Part shown: piece by piece, positions 47,701-59,431 of the stretch
Layout of the letters: the number at the start of each line of letters is the position of its first letter
Numbering within the stretch: position 1 is the stretch's first letter
Program-made: the position numbers and the translations under genes
Notes under the pieces: model-generated
Told to the model about the DNA's origin: nothing
Database searches by the model: none
Seen by the model: the letters and a program-made list of their open reading frames with translations, nothing else
DNA from: Paramecium pentaurelia
Taxonomy: Eukaryota > Ciliophora > Oligohymenophorea > Peniculida > Parameciidae
DNA: 64,000 bases
Assembly: GCA_905183005.1 (NCBI GenBank)
Contig: CAJJDO010000054.1
Location: 372,001-436,000, forward strand
Direction: 5' to 3'

Positions 47701-49270
47701 TTGTTCCACTTTAAGAGATTAAAGTATATTTTGAATATTATCCAGGGTCGTTGGCAGCATTTATATATTCTTTAATCAAATAGTAAGAGTCTAAATATTA
47801 TAATAATAAGATACAAGGTGTTTCATCATCGTAATCTTAACAATAAGAACCATTTAATTTCTAATATGGAGATTGGCAACTACTTATGCAACTACCATCT
47901 CGATAAAAATAATATCCATAATAACATTTCTTACATTTAAATGATACTTCACACTAAGTACAATCTTCATGACAATATCCTGTTGTAACCTAGATCGAAG
48001 CTATTGCCCATCCTGCTGTATCATCACTAATCTAAATAAATTTATATATACGTATAATTTCCTGTTGCTGAAAATAAAAATGGGTATCTAGGAATGTCAA
48101 CATATGTAATTAAATCATATTTCTTATTTGAGGAATATGTTAAATATACACTCTCAAGTTCAATATTATAGATTATTAATTTATTAGTTTGAATACCAGA
48201 GGCACTTCTATAAATAGATCCAAAAATAGTATTATTAATCATAAACTATATTCCACAATTTATTGGAATTTCGTTAAAAGTTACAATTTTAATTTTCAAT
48301 CCAATTTAGTAATTTGGATAAGAAGACTATATCCTTTTAAAGTATCTATAGAAACCTGAATTAAACTTAAAGATTCCATATATTGATTTACTAAGTATTA
48401 TTGTTGCAGATGGATCTATATGTTGTGGGTCATATATTAAAAACCAATTCAAATTTTCAGGTGAGGTAAGATTCGAAGAAACAGATGCTGATTCTAACAT
48501 GTAATCTACAAATTTAATTAATCTTTTTTACTACTAAAATATTAACAAAATCCCTTAGAATATAAAGAATGTGTTATATCACAAATTTCTTTGCATGCTA
48601 AATATTTCATATAATAATAATTAAGTGGACAGGGGGGACAAATGTTGTTTGTTGGTGATCCATAATAGCAACTAGTGCATTGATTAAATTAAGGCCCTGT
48701 GCATAAAATACATGATGGGTAGCAGATAATATTTAGCCTTGATTAAATAACATTTCTAAGTGAAACCTATCCTTAATTTGTATTAGAGGATGTAAATATC
48801 ATATAATCAGAAATTTAATTTGCCAATGAGATTGAAAAATTTAAAGTTTTTACTTCAAAAGGACGGTTATTACAAAATCCAGTTGAAATTGGATAATTTG
48901 TAGGGGCAGTGTAAGTATATGAATATTAAAAAGATCCTATCTTAAATTAAACAGTCTTAGATAGCCATATACCTTCAAAATATAAATCCATAGACATCCA
49001 ATCTCCATTCATGAAACTGTAAGGCCAGTAACTTTTAGTAGATAAATGTGTGCTATCCAAATTGATGTAGCTTGTAAGAGGAGCTGTACATGTGACAAAA
49101 TTTGCAGTATCTGATCCTGATGGCGATAAAAAGTATCCAGATGACCATAATTAATACCCAGTGTGTTGAGTAAATTATTCATCCTCATCTAGGAGTTCTA
49201 TGGGTGCAATCCATTATGATTTCGAAAAATCAAACAAAGCAACAAGGAGATAAATGATAGAAATCAACAT
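41781..49270 (-). CDS. giant cysteine-rich surface protein (furin-like / DUF4215 repeats) with multi-pass C-terminus
   Basis: Runs from MLISIIYLLVALFDFSKSQW (signal peptide) at 49270 to TGA 41781-41783, over 2,200 residues. Introns seen: 48506-48534 (29 nt), 48027-48051 (25 nt), 45475-45499 (25 nt). The N-terminal ectodomain is beta-rich, then furin-like Cys repeats (CHEDCTQCEVSFKCKKCYYG) and repeated units of the DUF4215 type (CGDG...E-C-DDGN...DGC...C). The last 750 residues have few Cys, a short ectodomain (NISIDYLDQQSYNITINSIQ) and about eight hydrophobic helices (MIGAISLCVISLVSG, QILGLVTLLFFAKSLYSKFF, FFASLIFFICISFLLKSF), ending KKKKVKVATSQLFS. Likely a plasma-membrane or ciliary receptor-like protein. 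There is an N gap at 45640-46198 and a one-base frame change near 43750. Confidence 0.8.
45087..45639. repeat. 553-bp direct repeat left of N gap
   Basis: Matches 46199-46751 with one mismatch seen (near 45145 versus 46257, which changes Leu to Ile in a shadow frame). Ends exactly at the N run. Confidence 0.85.
45640..46198. other. assembly gap (559 N)
   Basis: Run of N inside the cysteine-rich gene; flanked by direct repeats. Confidence 0.99.
46199..46751. repeat. 553-bp direct repeat right of N gap
   Basis: Partner of 45087-45639, offset 1,112 bases; begins exactly at the end of the N run. Confidence 0.85.
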
Positions 49271-49620
49271 AAATATAATAATAGAACTAATTAAAAATGG
49301 AAATTAAAAATAATAGAAATTAAAATAATAGAAATTTGTAAGTTTCTGTAAGGCAAAAATTTATTATTATAAAATGTTGAAATGATAAGATTAGAGTTAC
49401 TTTTTAGAGATGACTTTAATTACTAAATAATAAATTTGTAGCATTAAATATTCTTAAAACGATTGAATCATAATAATTAAATTATTCATATATTTCATAT
49501 AATCTATAAATTATAATAGCCCATAAAGAAAGAACAATATAATCAAGCAATACCAATCGAATATAAGATTTTATTAAATGAATTATAAAATATTAAAATA
49601 TGAAACAAAAAATGAGAAAT

Positions 49621-52600
49621 TCAATCTCTTAGATAAGGATTTTCAGGAAAACGATATCTTTTAACTATTTATCTCTTTTTTGCTCTATAATATCTTGTAG
49701 TTATTGGAACAGCATATTTTTCAAATAGTATAGTTATTATCATATTAATTATCATTAAGATGAACATTGCAATCAACCATTTCTAAGGCATTTAGCTATC
49801 TTGGAAAGTAAAAATCAACTAAAATATATTGATTTGTATAGTATACCTTAAATATATCATCAGCTAAAAATTGAGGATGTTGTGAAAAGAAAAATACATA
49901 AAAATTAATTACAAATAGTATGACTAAAACAGAAGTAAATCCTAAATTTGTATAAAATTCTCTTCTAAATGGTTTTCCAATTGAGAATGCGATACATTAA
50001 AAAATATATTAGAAACTTGAATATAAGAAGAGACTCTAAATTAAATAATTAAATAAATTACAGTATTTTCATAGTTGATCATCATAGCATAATGATCATT
50101 AGTATTGCCTTCATGAATGACAAAGTTACTCACATACCAATTCTATGTGCGTAAAGTAAAATAAACGATACATTAGAATGATAATTAGATAATTGTTTGT
50201 CCAATAACAGACATCAAAACAGGAAATGAGAGTAAATTTGAGCCTGGTTAAAATTATGTTAATTGTTTATATGCTTTAGTCTTACCCATAGTAAAAGCTA
50301 AAGGTATAATTAAAACCAAATCAATATAGAGAAACTAAAAGTCAGAGATCTTAGCTAAAATTAAATAAAGCAAAGTGCAAGTGATAAATTATATCATACT
50401 ATACAATGCCATATATTTAAAGCATTGAAAACTTGTAACCAATGAAGCTCTACCTTCTCTCAATAATTTTACAACACAAGAAATGTCTTATATTTTTGAA
50501 GTAAATGGAGCAGCAATCGATGCTTCAGCTTCAGATAGAGATATGCCAACATCAGCAGCTTTTAAAGCTCCACAATCATTGGCTCCATCTCCACACATTC
50601 CGCATAAGGCCTTTTTACTTATTTTTTGGAGATGAGTAATTAATTAAGCTTTTTGTTCAGGTTTCATTCTTGCAAATATTTATGCTCTTTCTAAGAGTTT
50701 ACCAAAAACCTTTCTAGCTGCTGGATTAGTATCAATTTATTTTGTCAATAATTAAAATGCTTTTCCTGAAATAGCAATAACGAATGGTTCATTTGTTTTC
50801 CAAGGATCTTAATCATCAATTAAATGATCTAAATTTTCTAGTATTAATTGTTTCTCTTTATCTTTATAAGATTGGATTTTGCTTTTTTATAATTATTAAG
50901 ATCTTCTAGAAATTGATTTTCTATCATAAGAAGTTTAATGATAATCCTCTAGATCTTCTTATTCAATAATTTAATTCATATCTTCATTTAAAGCATTTTC
51001 TAAAGATTATTTTTCTTTCATTGATAATTAATTCCAAATTATATCATTTTCATCTTCTTAATTATCAGGATCATCTTAAATATCTAATTCAGGTGATAGA
51101 TTTTCTGGATTAAGTACATTTTCACTCATATCAAAATCCTTCCAAACAATCTAATTTTTTCCATTTATTTTCTCTTCACCAATATCTCCTAAAAATATTC
51201 TTTAGTTAGGTTAAACAATTGAACATTATCTGGCAACTGAAATAGCTGTTAAAACATTATCTCCTGTGACCATAATTGTTCTAATAAATCCATCCTAAAG
51301 TGTTTATATAATCTTCTTTGTTGCTGATTTCAATTTATTCTACATAATTAATAATCCAATAAAAGTAAGATTTGATTCCACATCATCACGATTTGTTTCC
51401 TTTGTTAAAGTTTTTGCTCCACATGCTAATATTCTAAAGCCTAACTTTGAATAGAAATCCAAAATTTTATGAAAACTAGAAGGTACACTTTGCTTCTTAC
51501 ATAATTCCCTTAACTTTTCAGGTGATCCTTTGACATATGCTTTCAATTCTCCATCTTTTTCTATAATCACACTCATTCTTTATAGAGTTGATGAAAATTC
51601 AAATCTTTTTAGTATTTTTATTTAGCTACCCTCTTAAGAATAAACCTAAGAATTTATATCATCTAATTTATATTAAGTAGCTTCAAACATCTTAATTTCA
51701 AGAGGATCTCCAATTAAATTATTTTTAACAGTTGCTAAACTATGACATGATGCCATTATTTCAAATAACACTTACTTTGGTGTTCTCTTTAATTCATTAA
51801 ATGCTACATTAGAATCATCAAGCAACTTCTCTTGGACATTTAGATCACTTATATTTATTATTAAGTCATCAAATTTGAGTTTCTGTTTTTCTATCATTTT
51901 TAGATTTAATTATACTTTCACTATATCCAATAGCTCTAACTCCATATAGATCTAGGCCATCTTCTGTTAAAGTACCAGTTTTGTCAAAGCACATTATTGT
52001 TATCTTCCCTGCAACATTAACTTTGTTAGGAGAGATGCAATAAATCTTTTTCTTTTACAATCTTGCTAAAGCGAAAGATACTCCAATCGATAAACATGTA
52101 GGCAGAGCTGGTGGCACTGTAATTGTAACTAAATCAAAGGAATTTATGATAAACCAAAAAATGGTCATTTCTCCATTTTTAATACCTTCTATTGTGTTTG
52201 GTAATGCAATAAGCCATCCAATAAATGCCATTATTGCTAAAACTACTAAAAATAATAGGGAATCTTTATAAAATGAAAAAGTAACTGGTTTTGGATATAA
52301 GATTGATCTAACTAACTCTCCTTTTATTGTTGAGAATCCAGTTTAAGTAGCAAGGGCCAAGACAGGGATCTTCCCTTTTTCAGGATGTCTGGCCTCAATA
52401 CATTTTGTTCCTGCATATAAAGTAAATGTTTTTGAATCTTCCTGTGGATTGTACATATTACTATTGTATGGTAATTAAGTTTTGATGATTGGTATTGATT
52501 CACCTGTTAACATAGATTCGTTTACAATGGCTGATCCATTCAATAATATACAATCACATGGAACTGTCCAGTCATTCTGTACTTCTATTAGATCACCAGG

Positions 52601-53425
52601 AACAATCTCATTTGAATTATATTTTTCTTTCATTGAAATTAGATCATAAGGAATAATGAGAGATTCATTTTCTATTCTTATTGCATTTTATTTTCTAAAT
52701 AAATTTTCAGTTGTATTTTATGCAGACATCTCTCGAAGTCTTTTGAAATTGTTCTTTGTTTCTCTTAAACTGATGATAATAGATATTAATGAAGATAGAA
52801 GTATTACAATAGCATAATATGTGTATGACTCTATTAACCATAAAGTAACGCTAAATGCTTGAAATAAGTAAAATGGGGATAGCACTTCATCTATTAATAT
52901 TTTAATAGTAGATTTATCAGGGATGGTTGTGTTATTATATCCATATAATTATGCTATTTCTTAGGGATTTGTTAACCCTTTACAAAATTGCTTTATAATA
53001 TCTTTATGCTATAATTTATAAAAAGAAGTTTCAATAGGTTTGAACACTCCATCTTCCAAGAAGTAAGAGTAGAGTCTATAACTAAAAATCTTCATTTTTA
53101 ACTGCTTCTCATTTTTCTATATCTGTTTCTCCTCTATTCTTACAAGTTCTATTTCATCTAAGGCAGAGTAAATGAGCAAATGAGTTGCTTCTTCTAATAA
53201 GCACTTTTGAAATTTTAACCATATATTAAATTTTTATTCCCATCTTGAAAATAAATATGCTAAACCAACTAAATAATGAATTATTATGATTACTTGATAT
53301 GAAACAAAAAAACCAATAGATAATTTACTTCCAAGATGGAGATTTATATGGAACTATTTATTTAATGATGCCTTCTTCTTATATGAATTTAGGCATTATA
53401 AATTGCACTTAGTAAAAATCAACAT
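49621..53425 (-). CDS. P5B-type ATPase (ATP13A2-like)
   Basis: 1,241 residues after introns 49819-49846 (28 nt), 50036-50061 (26 nt) and 51891-51915 (25 nt). P5B ATPases sit in endo-lysosomal membranes; animal ATP13A2 exports polyamines from lysosomes. Seen: actuator motif MLTGESIPI, the subfamily-defining TM4 motif VPPALPTCLSIGVSFALARL, phosphorylation site MCFDKTGTLTEDGLDLYGV, nucleotide-domain KGSPEKL, MVTGDN, and hinge MCGDGANDCGALKAADVG. The PPALP sequence separates P5B from P5A. A Gln/Asp/Ser-rich insertion of about 140 residues lies between MVTGDN and the hinge (50830-51180). The start ATG 53423-53425 gives MLIFTKCNLQCLNSYKKK before the first hydrophobic hairpin; an earlier ATG (53458) is in another frame. 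Confidence 0.93.
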
Positions 53426-53860
53426 CGCATAACAATTGTTCTTCAAAAGGTTTTACTTTCATAAAGTTTAATTTTATAAAAGTTATACTCCAAATATTTA
53501 CCTTTACTCTTAATTACGTCATTTTAAGATAAATTGCAATGATCGAAAAATAATCAAGTTCAAAATGACATCTTTTTTATATTACGTATTAAATTTAATG
53601 ATTCATTGCATTGTAATAACATTTTTCTATATTAATTATATAATTAAATTAGACTTGAAATTCAAATGTAATTTATCTACTAAATGGTTAACTCTATAAT
53701 TGAACCAATATTGAATTATATTAATAAAAATATACTTAAATTTAATATTATTATCTAACTAAATTCTATATTAAATTATATTATAGATGGAATTCTATTT
53801 ATAATTGAACTTTGTAATATATATATTTATTAATAATAAATATTCATTAATCATTTTCAA
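53426..53860. other. non-coding spacer
   Basis: About 435 A+T-rich bases upstream of the P5B gene; presumably its promoter. Nothing recognised. Confidence 0.35.
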
Positions 53861-54151
53861 ATGTTTTTAATTAATTCAATTAATTTCAAAATCAACGTAA
53901 ATCAATTAATAATAAAAGTCTACATAAACCTGAATAAAGTAGCTCAAATTCTAAAAAGGGATGAATATATATAATAGAGTTGTCCTTTATATTGTCCTTT
54001 ATAAATCTCTTAATTATTTCCTGACCTATAAAATGAATCAGAATTTATAATAGTTAAATAAATTCAAAAGAAATTCTGTTATATTCAGATTCTAGATTTA
54101 TTGAAAGTAATAATCTTATCAAAATTGGAATTAGTTGCTAAATATATTTGA
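53861..54151 (+). CDS. possible small ORF, 96 residues
   Basis: ATG 53861 to TGA 54149-54151, starting MFLINSINFKINVNQLIIKV. The middle (LNKVAQILKRDEYIQQSCPL) and end (CYIQILDLLKVIILSKLELV) look protein-like, but no family is recognised and 96 codons is only moderately beyond chance here. It converges on the CNBD gene. Confidence 0.3.
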
Positions 54152-54225
54152 TAAATTCACATAAAAGAGATTTTAAAATATTAAAAATCGATTAATATAT
54201 CAAAATTATAATCAAACTATTAATT

Positions 54226-55512
54226 TCATTTAATACTATATGTTCTCTTTCTTTATGGGGATTTTTTAGAAATTCTCATTTATTTAACATAATTAATAAA
54301 AGTCGAATCTACACATTTCATAGGAACATAACCAAAAGTCTAACGTAATCTATCTGGGTTTAATAGATCATTAGATAATAATGATCTTTAGGATAAATAA
54401 TCTTAAGATTGAACTTAACCAAATTTAACCTTAAATCTGATTGGAATTTATGGAATAATTGGTTAAAAGTGAAATTCTTCTATTTGTTTTGGAGCATCTT
54501 AAACTTTAATCATTTATAGATTGATTTTTTGGGATATAACTTTATCTCTAATTTTTTACATTGAACTGCGATGATGTAATTATCTTTATGATATAGCTCT
54601 TGGTTTAGAGATAGTTGAAAATAGTCTATAATTGTCAATAAATTAACGAGCACAAATTTTTAATAATTTGCAAGAAGATTAAGTTTAAGCTTCAGAATTT
54701 CTTAATTAATTAGGACAATCTTCATAATATAATTCCATATCACCAAAATATTGATTAGTAGTAAGATGAGTGATTCCATCAATTTTATTGATTTAAGTTT
54801 TTGATTCACCAGGTTCATCTATTCTTCTGAATACTTTCAATTTAACTTCTCCAGTGACTATAAAGTATACAAAATCAATTGGTTAATTTTATTTAAAAAT
54901 ATAAGTAAAAGGAGAATAATATTGTTCTTCACAATTCATTAACATGGCTAATAAAGCACTATCTTTCCAACCTTCAAAAAGGGAGATAGATTTAAGAAAA
55001 TTGAATTTATAGTCATTCTATTGTTAGCCTGCTAATGATAAAATCTTTTAATAAGTGTCATAAGTAATAACTGCTAATTCTAATTTTGTAATAGAACAAA
55101 TAGAAGCATTTCTAGGTCCTTTTTAATGTAATGCAACTTCTCCAAAATATGTTCCTGCTTTTAAAATGTTAACAAATTAATATTAGAAATATCTTCTTTC
55201 AGTAATCTCTTGAAATGTATGATATTTGCCAGGATGTGGTTTTGCATCAGCATTTTTGGGTTTGAATATGCCTACTGTACCGTCGATTATAAAATACATT
55301 CTTCTGCCTATATCACCTGCTTCAAAAATAGGTGTAAGAGGTGGAAATTTTTCATATTTGATTTATTCAAAGAGCATCATATATAATTGAGGATCTAATT
55401 TAGATTTCAAGTTGCGAATATAATCAAATTGTTTATAAAAGTATTCTTCTAATTCTTGTATTTAATCATGATTTCTTATTTCACTCTGCAGAATAGTTTT
55501 AATTTCTTACAT
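54226..55512 (-). CDS. protein with two cyclic-nucleotide-binding domains
   Basis: 428 residues, no intron. After a helical N-terminus (MQEIKTILQSEIRNHDQIQE) come two CNBD modules. The first has FEAGDIGRRMYFIIDGTVGI and the phosphate-binding cassette FGEVALHQKGPRNASICSIT, keeping Glu and Arg of a working cAMP/cGMP pocket but with a two-residue longer spacing than PKA R. The second (IDFVYFIVTGEVKLKVFRRI ... FGDMELYYEDCPNQLRNSEA) lacks a normal cassette and probably does not bind nucleotide. There is no PKA-R dimerisation domain or inhibitor sequence, and no membrane segment, so it is not a PKA subunit or channel. The C-terminus is basic. Divergent from the MSH4-like gene; only 40 bases separate the starts. 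Confidence 0.8.
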
Positions 55513-55552
55513 ATTTTATATAAATAACTAAAACAATGAGTTAAATAAATTA

Positions 55553-57754
55553 ATGAAGAGTTAAAGTATTTACAAGAAATCTAATCCTATTAGATCAACT
55601 TGTATTAAATCAATAGAAGCTAATCAAGAGTTCTACTTAGCAGTTATAGAATAATAAATGTGTGTAAGTATTTGTGCATATAATGAATAAACTGGAGAAG
55701 TTTTTGTTACATAATTTTTAGATTGTACAACTTTTAATATTACTTCATCTACTATATTAAGATTTGCTCCTAAAATCTTAATATCTATTGAAAATAATGA
55801 AAAAAGCATGTTTTTTAAATAATTAGAAGATGAATTGAATGATACTTTAATCTACTTTTTACCACTAAATGTATTGTAAATTAAATTCGAACTAAATCAA
55901 TTTAGTAAATTTGTAAAATAATTAAATTAACTTTAATTATGTTATGCTGCATTATCTTATACAGTCAATCAACATTTAAATATTCTCATAAACAATTTAC
56001 CAGTTCAATTCTATAACATTAAGGAAGTCTTAGTGTTCAATATTTAAACAACTTTGAGTTTAGATATCTTAAATTAATTATATAAACTCTTTAAACCAAT
56101 TACAAATGGAGGTAAAAGATTACTTAAAGCAAATTTACTTTAACCATTTAGCACTATATAAATGATTCACATTAGATAATAAAATGTAAAAGAAATGCTA
56201 AGTAAAGATGATTCTACTATTCAAACTTTAAAATCACATATGATGAAATTCAAATAAGTTGATACTTTGGCTTGTCAATTATAAAGTAAAAGTACTAAAT
56301 TATAGGATCAATTATAATAAATATTTAAGATATATAATTTTCAAAAAGACATTATCAATTTTACACATTATTTAAATGATTAAAAATTAAATAATATAAT
56401 GGATATAGATATTAATGGTATATTAATGAGTGATGAATTTTAAAATATTAAATAATAAATAGAATAATATATTGATGTGACTTTATAATTAAATAATATA
56501 GAAGAAGATACTCTATTTTTTATAATGTTAAATGAGAAATCAAATAATTTAAAATAAAATCGATTATAATTTATTTCATTAAGATAAGAAATAAATAATC
56601 TATTTTAAAGATTGATGTCTTGTTTTTGTCTAAATTTGAAATGTAAGAAGCTTAAGACAAATGATAATTCAATTAAATGTCTTAAAAGTGGATACATTTT
56701 TGAATTATCTGTAAATGAAGCAAATAGAAATAATATAAATGAATTAGATATTAAAAGAATAGTAGAAAAAGAGAATGATTCAATATCTTTTATTGATAAA
56801 AATAATAAAAAATATAGTATTCTAACTGAGAAACTTAAAGATTTAAATAATAAATTAAATGATTGTATAATGAATATATTATCTGAAACATAACTTTAAG
56901 TTAATAATTTGTATGAATAGATGTAGAAATTTTGTTCTTGGATATTTTCTCTTAATTGTTTAATTAGTTAATTTGATATAGCATTATGTATTAGAGATTA
57001 TACAATCTAAAATGTATCAAATAAATAATAGATGATATTCCCCTAATTTGATCATAATTAATTTATTATTAAGGATGCATCATACTTATACTCTGTTAAT
57101 TCTCATGATACATTTAATAAGTTAACAATTTCATTCAATTAATTTAATATCATTTATGATTACAAAGAATGTTTATCAGAATAATTAAAATTGATAGGAT
57201 AATTCATTATACTCTCATAAATAGGATGTACACTCCCTTGTTCACAATTCAAATAATAATTATTAAGTTGTATATATACTCATTTTCAGAAATATACTAT
57301 TTAAAATTTAGCAGAGAGATAATCTTCATTTACTGCTGAAATTTAATCATTAAATAATTTATTAGTTTCTGAATTACATGACTCATTAATTTTATGTGAC
57401 TCATTAGCAATTTCATCTTCACATGAATCTAATGTATCATTTAGCATTTCATTTCTGGAAGCTATTTTCAAAAAGACTCATTTTGGTTTATTTGGAACAT
57501 AAAATTCTGATATCATGCAAATAAGTGATCTAATTTAATGTAAATGTATGATATCAAATAATAATTAAATTGATTAAATATAATAGAATGAATTAGATGT
57601 AATTAATATATATTTATTATTATAGTAAATTCTTGATGAGGAATTTAATTTAGATTATAAGTTGAAATTACTTAATAAGTTATAATAAACTTTTGATTTT
57701 CCTTCAACTTTTTGCTTAATTTTTGAACGTAATTTTAATAAATAATATGTATGA
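55553..57754 (+). CDS. MSH4: MSH4-like MutS homologue lacking ATPase motifs
   Basis: 733 residues, single exon, start MKSQSIYKKSNPIRSTCIKS. MSH4 pairs with MSH5 to stabilise meiotic crossover intermediates. Seen: MutS domain II (FYLAVIEQQMCVSICAYNEQ, then ILRFAPKILIS), core domain III (LCYAALSYTVNQHLN; SLDILNQLYKL; GGKRLLKANLLQPFSTIQMI), the clamp region, and a C-terminal domain alignable to the ATPase: IIYDYKECLSEQLKLIGQFI followed by ILSQIGCTLPC, SSFTAEIQSLNNLL, DSLILCDSLAISSS, FGLFGTQNSD. In this alignment the Walker A GPNxSGKST is replaced (YKECLSE), the Walker B Asp is kept but Glu becomes Ser, and the His of the FATHF-like motif becomes Gln. The reading frame is intact, so it is not an obvious pseudogene. 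The family call is by alignment of order and motifs. Confidence 0.75.
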
Positions 57755-57928
57755 GAGAATAAAAATGATTATTATTTATTCAATTTTTCATTAATATTTT
57801 AAAATTAAATTCATAATCTGATTCATAAATAGTTTTTATCAAAAATTAGAATATAATTCATAATTAAGAATATATACATCAAATAATCAAAATAAATAAT
57901 GATTTTATATAGAATTAATAAATGATAT

Positions 57929-58722
57929 TCATAATTCATTATTATTGATGATTCTTGCAACAATTACTGTAATATCATCACTTTTACCTCCAATAAATCT
58001 AATTCTTGATTTTTGAGCTCTTTAAGCAAAAGGAGAATTATATGTTTTATCTAAGGAATATTAGAAAGATGTTTTTGCCAATAGTTAAGCGGATTTTTAA
58101 CTAACTCCATATTCATTGATTAGATTCAAGATTTAATTCTGATCAAGATTATCATATAATCCATCTGAACCTACTATTAGAATATCATTTATTTATAAAA
58201 CATGTTCAAATTCTTAGGCTAATTATGCACTATCTCCCTATGATCCCAATTAAAAAGGGAAATTAAATGAATGTTATTACTCTTCTGATTAATGTAATAT
58301 TTCTTGATTTCTTATTATTGTATATCCACAGTCTCCAATATTAGCTACTTTTAGAACATTATCAATTAACTTCATAATAACCAATGTACTGCTTCCTAAA
58401 ATATGATTAGTTAATTCTGAAGCAATCTGCATAATTTATTTTGGATTCTCTAAATGAGAATATTCTTTAATGCTTATATTAAACTTAATCTATACTTTTC
58501 ACAAAGTGTTTTTGAATATTTAGATGGATCAACTCCATGATTATTCCAACCTCCCACACCATCTGCTACAGCTAATAAATTTTCATTAGCATAATAGGCA
58601 TCTTCTCCTCCTTTTGCTACTTTATCTGGATGAGGAATTATATGTACACTAAATATTCAAATTCTATACAAGGATTAAAATTGCAAAGAGTAGACTTCAA
58701 TAATAAATAATATAAAAATCAT
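57929..58722 (-). CDS. PP2C-family phosphatase, PTC7-like
   Basis: 249 residues after introns 58473-58495 (23 nt) and 58649-58669 (21 nt). Metal-dependent Ser/Thr phosphatase. Seen: KVAKGGEDAYYANENLLAVA leading into DGVGGWNNHGVDPSKYSKTL (metal-binding Asp-Gly and the PTC7 hallmark GVDP), GSSTLVIMKL, VANIGDCGYTII, FEHVLQINDILIVGSDGLYD and the final metal site GGKSDDITVIVARI. The N-terminus MIFILFIIEVYSLQFQSF is hydrophobic like a signal peptide rather than the basic mitochondrial signal of yeast or animal PTC7. At 249 residues it is a compact member with catalytic core and little else. Confidence 0.85.
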
Positions 58723-59431
58723 TAAATATAATTCATTATGAATATTATTCTTATTAAGATTAATCAAATTCAAAATCATTTATAATGATTTTTTACAATT
58801 TGATCAAGTGATTTAGAATCTAATTTAAATAGAAGATTAAAAGATGAATATTTAATCATTACAAATAAGTAAATTAGTATTAAAATATATGATCATTATA
58901 TATTTTATCCATATTTATATTTAATATTCAAATTTAAAAGATTTAAATAACTTAAACGTAAATAATATGATTACGATTATAGCAAATAATATGAAAACAT
59001 GAATTTATTTATAATAGTTATACTTTGATAATATGAATTTAAAATTTCTAAATATTTTTGAATTATTTTATAAAAATAAACTTGGATCGATATTCATAAA
59101 TCAATATAGACTTTAAAGTTTATTACATTAATATCATACTTTGATTTTACTTAATATAATTTGGAATTAATATGGTTTTATATTTTCTAATTATTTTAAT
59201 GGTATAAACTTAATGTCTATTTTAGTAATAAATTTAATCTATATTTGATGATTATATGTTTAAATTATTAAGTTTTCAATATAAACTTTTAATTCCTACC
59301 ATAAATATGGACTGATGATTCTTAAATCAGATTAATTAAATAAATGCTATTGATTTTATCAAGCTTACTAATGTGTTTGAAAATTCAACAAATTATTCAT
59401 AATTTAAATATATATTATATATATAATTATT
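58723..59431. other. intergenic region, divergent promoters
   Basis: About 700 A+T-rich bases between the divergent PTC7 and ORP genes. No gene, RNA or repeat recognised beyond short AT runs. Confidence 0.4.
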
